From assembly GCA_046541515.1 (NCBI GenBank), contig JBKHDD010000201.1:1-8415 (forward strand): a stretch of 8,415 nt of DNA, given 5' to 3'. The translations under genes and the position numbers were made by a program. This document shows positions 6,546 to 8,415 of the stretch, in pieces; the first letter of the stretch is position 1; each line of letters starts with the position of its first letter. Origin of the DNA: CAYFVR01 sp046541515. GTDB taxonomy: Bacteria > Desulfobacterota > Desulfobacteria > Desulfobacterales > Desulfococcaceae. The notes under the pieces were generated by a model that was given only the letters and a program-made list of their open reading frames with translations, searched no databases and was not told where the DNA came from.

Positions 6546-6762
6546 AAGAAGATCCCCCCATCGGAAATTGCGCTATCCAGGAGCGGATGTCGTCCGGGCG
6601 GACCGAAGGCGCCCCATCGAACCCGACGCCTTGCCTCGGCGGGGGATCGAATCGGTTCCAATACGCGCGGGAATCCCTGCGCGGACCACCCGGCATCCGC
6701 CGGAAATCGTGTCCACGGGCCAAATCCGGGCCGACGCCCGGCGCTTGGGGGGGAGGGGATAT
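6546..6762. other. GC-rich intergenic stretch without a recognised gene
   Basis: I find no protein, RNA or strong signal here. Short open frames on both strands are arginine/proline-rich and read like chance frames in GC-rich DNA. It must hold the promoter of the metallo-hydrolase gene (minus strand), but no convincing -35/-10 pair stands out. Confidence 0.5.
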
Positions 6763-6802
6763 GAAAAACCGAAGGCCTTGGCTATTCGCCGTTTTCGGTT
6801 TT
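6763..6802 (-). terminator. Possible intrinsic terminator over the end of the lytic transglycosylase gene
   Basis: AAAACCGAA (6765-6773) and TTCGGTTTT (6794-6802) are perfect 9-bp inverted copies separated by 20 nt. On the minus strand the second arm reads into TTTTT (to 6764). The stem includes the last codons and stop (6782-6784 in the loop) of the gene. The long loop and A/T-heavy stem make it weaker than a classical terminator. Confidence 0.42.
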
Positions 6803-7363
6803 CAAATGCCGGTAATGCGCCAACACCTTTTTGACGTAATTCTGGGTTTCCCGAAAGGGCGGAATGCCCTTGTATTGATCCACACGCCCGGGCCCGGCGT
6901 TGTAGCCGGCCAGCGCATAGGGCACCCTTCCATCGAAGCGGTTCAGCATCTCTCTCAGATACCGGGCTCCGCCCATGATATTCTCCCAGGGATCAAAGGG
7001 ATCGTACACATCCATCAATTTGGCGGTTCCGGGCATGAGCTGCATGAGCCCCTGGGCGCCTTTTTGGGAAACCGCCTTGGGATTGAAGTTGGATTCCACT
7101 TTGATCATGGCTTTGAGGAGGGGGAAGGAAAGCCCGTAGGTTCGGGAGGCGAGGGCGATGTAATGGTCGTATTTGCTGGACATGAAAAACGAGGTGACCG
7201 GCGAAGTGGCGCTGACGAAAAGCTGATATTTTTCGTCAATGGGTGCATTCGTAAAATGCATCACGCCGTTTTCATCCACGTACTTGTAGATATCGGCGGC
7301 GGCCGGAACGGCCCACAGCAGAAAAAAGGCCGAAAGAATTCCGCCCCATTTCCGGATTTGCAT
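6782..7363 (-). CDS. Secreted SLT-type lytic transglycosylase with DUF4124-like N-terminus
   Basis: This 193-residue enzyme cleaves the MurNAc-GlcNAc bond of peptidoglycan, giving 1,6-anhydro ends, and acts in the periplasm. From ATG 7363, residues 1-23 (MQIRKWGGILSAFFLLWAVP then AAA) form a signal peptide with likely cleavage before Asp24. DIYKYVDENGVMHFTNAP (24-41) matches the short DUF4124 motif often placed before such domains. The catalytic domain follows: YDHYIALASRTYGLSFPLLKA (65-85), catalytic Glu90 in KVESNFNP, KGAQGLMQLMPGTA (101-114), ARYLREML (133-140), LAGYNAGPG (151-159) and NYVKKVL (175-181). All core motifs of the MltC/Slt70-type fold are present. A TTG start at 7408 would add 15 residues before the signal peptide and is unlikely. 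The SD before 7363 is weak (GCGGA). It is transcribed as a single gene. Confidence 0.9.
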   Translation of the reverse strand: MQIRKWGGILSAFFLLWAVPAAADIYKYVDENGVMHFTNAPIDEKYQLFVSATSPVTSFFMSSKYDHYIALASRTYGLSFPLLKAMIKVESNFNPKAVSQKGAQGLMQLMPGTAKLMDVYDPFDPWENIMGGARYLREMLNRFDGRVPYALAGYNAGPGRVDQYKGIPPFRETQNYVKKVLAHYRHLKTENGE

Positions 7364-7756
7364 TCCGCTTGTTTTCACCAAACCATTATTTCCAATAAAA
7401 TAGGACAACGCTGCAAAATTATGCGCAAAAATTTCCCCGGATCATAAGCGAAAACCCTTGGGCAATCAAGGGAAAATTTCCGCATCCGCCCCCCTTCTCC
7501 CCCAATCCGCCGGTCCGCCCGCCCAAACGCGCAAATGTCCGTTTTTACCAAGCGATAAATTGGCCCCGGATGCATGACCCAACCGCGCGGAGGAGGGGTG
7601 GGGAGAGCCTCGCGATCGCGCATACCTTCCGAAGCAAACCCTGTCAAGCTTCAACCGAGCAATCAACGGCTCAAAAGGAAAACCCTCCCAAACAAATTAA
7701 AATATTTCAATATGTTAAACAATTTATAAACATATTGACATAGACAGGTTTTCGTC
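7364..7756. other. Intergenic region with shift from GC-rich to A+T-rich DNA
   Basis: No gene is supported. It must contain the promoter of the lytic transglycosylase (minus strand), but no good -35/-10 pair is obvious. The part at about 7440-7640 is GC-rich with a 10-bp palindrome CGCGATCGCG (7611-7620). From about 7640 the DNA becomes strongly A+T-rich, ending in the inverted repeat at 7707-7738. Short open frames on the minus strand (7375-7666) have no recognisable content. Confidence 0.55.
7704..7740 (+). promoter_or_regulatory. Inverted repeat overlapping a TTGACA box; left copy of a repeated module
   Basis: TCAATATGTT (7707-7716) and AACATATTGA (7729-7738) are perfect 10-bp inverted copies, with centres 22 bp apart, about two helical turns, as expected for a dimeric repressor site. 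The right arm overlaps TTGACA (7735-7740). No good -10 box follows at 16-18 bp, so the promoter part is doubtful. The same stretch also carries ATTTCAAT (7704-7711) and TATAAACATATTGACA (7725-7740), which recur in altered spacing at 8311-8338. Confidence 0.4.
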
Positions 7757-8131
7757 ATGGGCAATGTGTCAACAAACCAAACGTCAACAAGGCAGATGGC
7801 GACAACCCATTGGAATCGCTTCCTTTTTAAAGTTATCTACTTTTTGACCGTTGACAAGTCCATCTCTGGCGAATTTCAACAACATCAAGTTCAATATGCA
7901 TTCGGCATATTCAGATGTAAATCAACAATTTATGGAGCTTTAAACAATTTGACAAAAAGACTTCGGATCATCACTCCGCCCCCCCAAGATAATGACCAGT
8001 CAATAAAGCAACCAATAAAAAGCTTAAAATTCAGGCATATACTTGTTTTTAAACAAAATTGTCCAGACAAGGATGAACGGGAAACTTTTTGGGTTCATCG
8101 AAAATTTCCGGATATCAACAAGAATCCGTGA
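7757..8131 (+). CDS. Doubtful 124-residue hypothetical protein
   Basis: An open frame from ATG 7757 in A+T-rich DNA. The product (MGNVSTNQTSTRQMATTHWN onward) has one moderately hydrophobic patch (RFLFKVIYFLTV, about 21-32), a middle FGIFRCKSTIYGALNNLTKR and a basic, lysine- and proline-rich end. I recognise no domain. The SD is weak (CAGG, 8 nt upstream). Codon use differs from the flanking GC-rich genes, which fits foreign or non-coding DNA. No neighbour on the same strand supports it. It may be a chance frame or a gene remnant. Confidence 0.22.
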   Translation: MGNVSTNQTSTRQMATTHWNRFLFKVIYFLTVDKSISGEFQQHQVQYAFGIFRCKSTIYGALNNLTKRLRIITPPPQDNDQSIKQPIKSLKFRHILVFKQNCPDKDERETFWVHRKFPDINKNP

Positions 8132-8415
8132 AGCATCAACACAAATATTTCTTTTTATTTTAGCAACTAATAGAGTTATAAACATATGCGCAGCCATGGA
8201 TTGTCAACAAAAATCTACAATATTTGGAGCGCGCTGATTCCCGAAGATCGGCCGTCCGAGGAGAGACAATCATCACCTGGATTTCAAAAATATTGAAATG
8301 AAACGACGTGATTTCAATCGTATAAACACTTATTGACAAATGGACGGAGCGAAGGGTTTTACTGCCAAGATCGATTTTTCCACAAGGCATCGCTGAAAAG
8401 CCAAATGAATATACA
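8132..8415. other. A+T-rich region without a recognised gene
   Basis: No gene is supported; open frames on both strands (for example minus 8160-8390) are short and unrecognised. Visible signals are a third TTATAAACATAT (8176-8187), the small palindrome ATTTCAA-AAATA-TTGAAAT (8281-8299), the right copy of the repeated module (8311-8338) and one match to the loose DnaA-box consensus, TTTTCCACA (8376-8384). A single such match is not evidence for an origin. Confidence 0.5.
8311..8338. repeat. Right copy of the ATTTCAAT / TATAAACA / TATTGACA module
   Basis: ATTTCAAT (8311-8318), TATAAACA (8321-8328) and TATTGACA (8331-8338) occur in the same order and orientation as at 7704-7740. Spacings differ: 2 and 2 nt here, 13 and 0 nt in the left copy. 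The two copies bracket about 570 bp of A+T-rich DNA. Confidence 0.5.

Noticed and set aside
6587..7447. Plus-strand open frame of 286 codons
   Set aside because: It is antisense to the lytic transglycosylase, whose catalytic motifs are complete.
8376..8384. DnaA box TTTTCCACA as part of a replication origin
   Set aside because: There is only one loose match and no dnaA, dnaN or rep gene nearby.
8160..8390. Minus-strand open frame of 76 codons
   Set aside because: No recognisable motif, no good SD, and it lies across the A+T-rich repeat region.

Overview
The window looks like a chromosomal segment from a GC-rich Gram-negative bacterium. A lytic transglycosylase with a signal peptide and a DUF4124-type N-terminus, a stand-alone recX, and a small anchored protein with a 'DLPPWYR' stretch would fit a deltaproteobacterium (Desulfobacterota), but no single marker settles the taxon. 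Most genes use GC-rich codons. Two stretches, about 1110-1960 and 7640-8415, are visibly richer in A+T and look foreign or non-coding.

Left part (1-2427): a broken peptide/nickel-type (Dpp/Opp) ABC importer locus on the minus strand. dppB (1960-2427) is cut off after about 155 residues. No dppC is present. What follows (1-1095) is a fusion of the N-terminal half of a DppD-like ATPase to a DppF-like ATPase, carrying about five single-base frameshifts. Between the two remnants, on the opposite strand, sits a low-GC two-gene cassette resembling DUF6883 and DUF4926, with an ATGA start/stop overlap. Both cassette genes are also frameshifted.

Middle (2501-5609): a compact minus-strand operon of an ABC-2 type exporter ATPase (4295-5230), its roughly 11-segment permease (2970-4289) and recX (2501-2965), with gaps of 5 and 4 nt. 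The ATPase start lies head to head with the start of a plus-strand gene for a 125-residue single-pass membrane protein (5232-5609). Directly after that gene lies a 13-14 bp tandem repeat whose units fold as GC-rich hairpins with a 7-nt loop, one base away from a tRNA T-loop.

Right part (5841-8415): a metallo-beta-lactamase-fold hydrolase with every metal ligand present (5841-6545, minus) and a secreted SLT-type lytic transglycosylase (6782-7363, minus) with a possible terminator over its stop codon. An A+T-rich region without a recognisable gene follows. It is bracketed by an imperfect repeated module (7704-7740 and 8311-8338) and contains a 10-bp inverted repeat over a TTGACA box and several copies of TCAACAA.

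The genes from 2501 to 7363 are intact, so the frameshifts cluster only in positions 1-1830. That means either real decay of the dpp/DUF island or poor consensus near a contig end. The deletion, truncation and replacement structure cannot be explained by base-calling errors alone.
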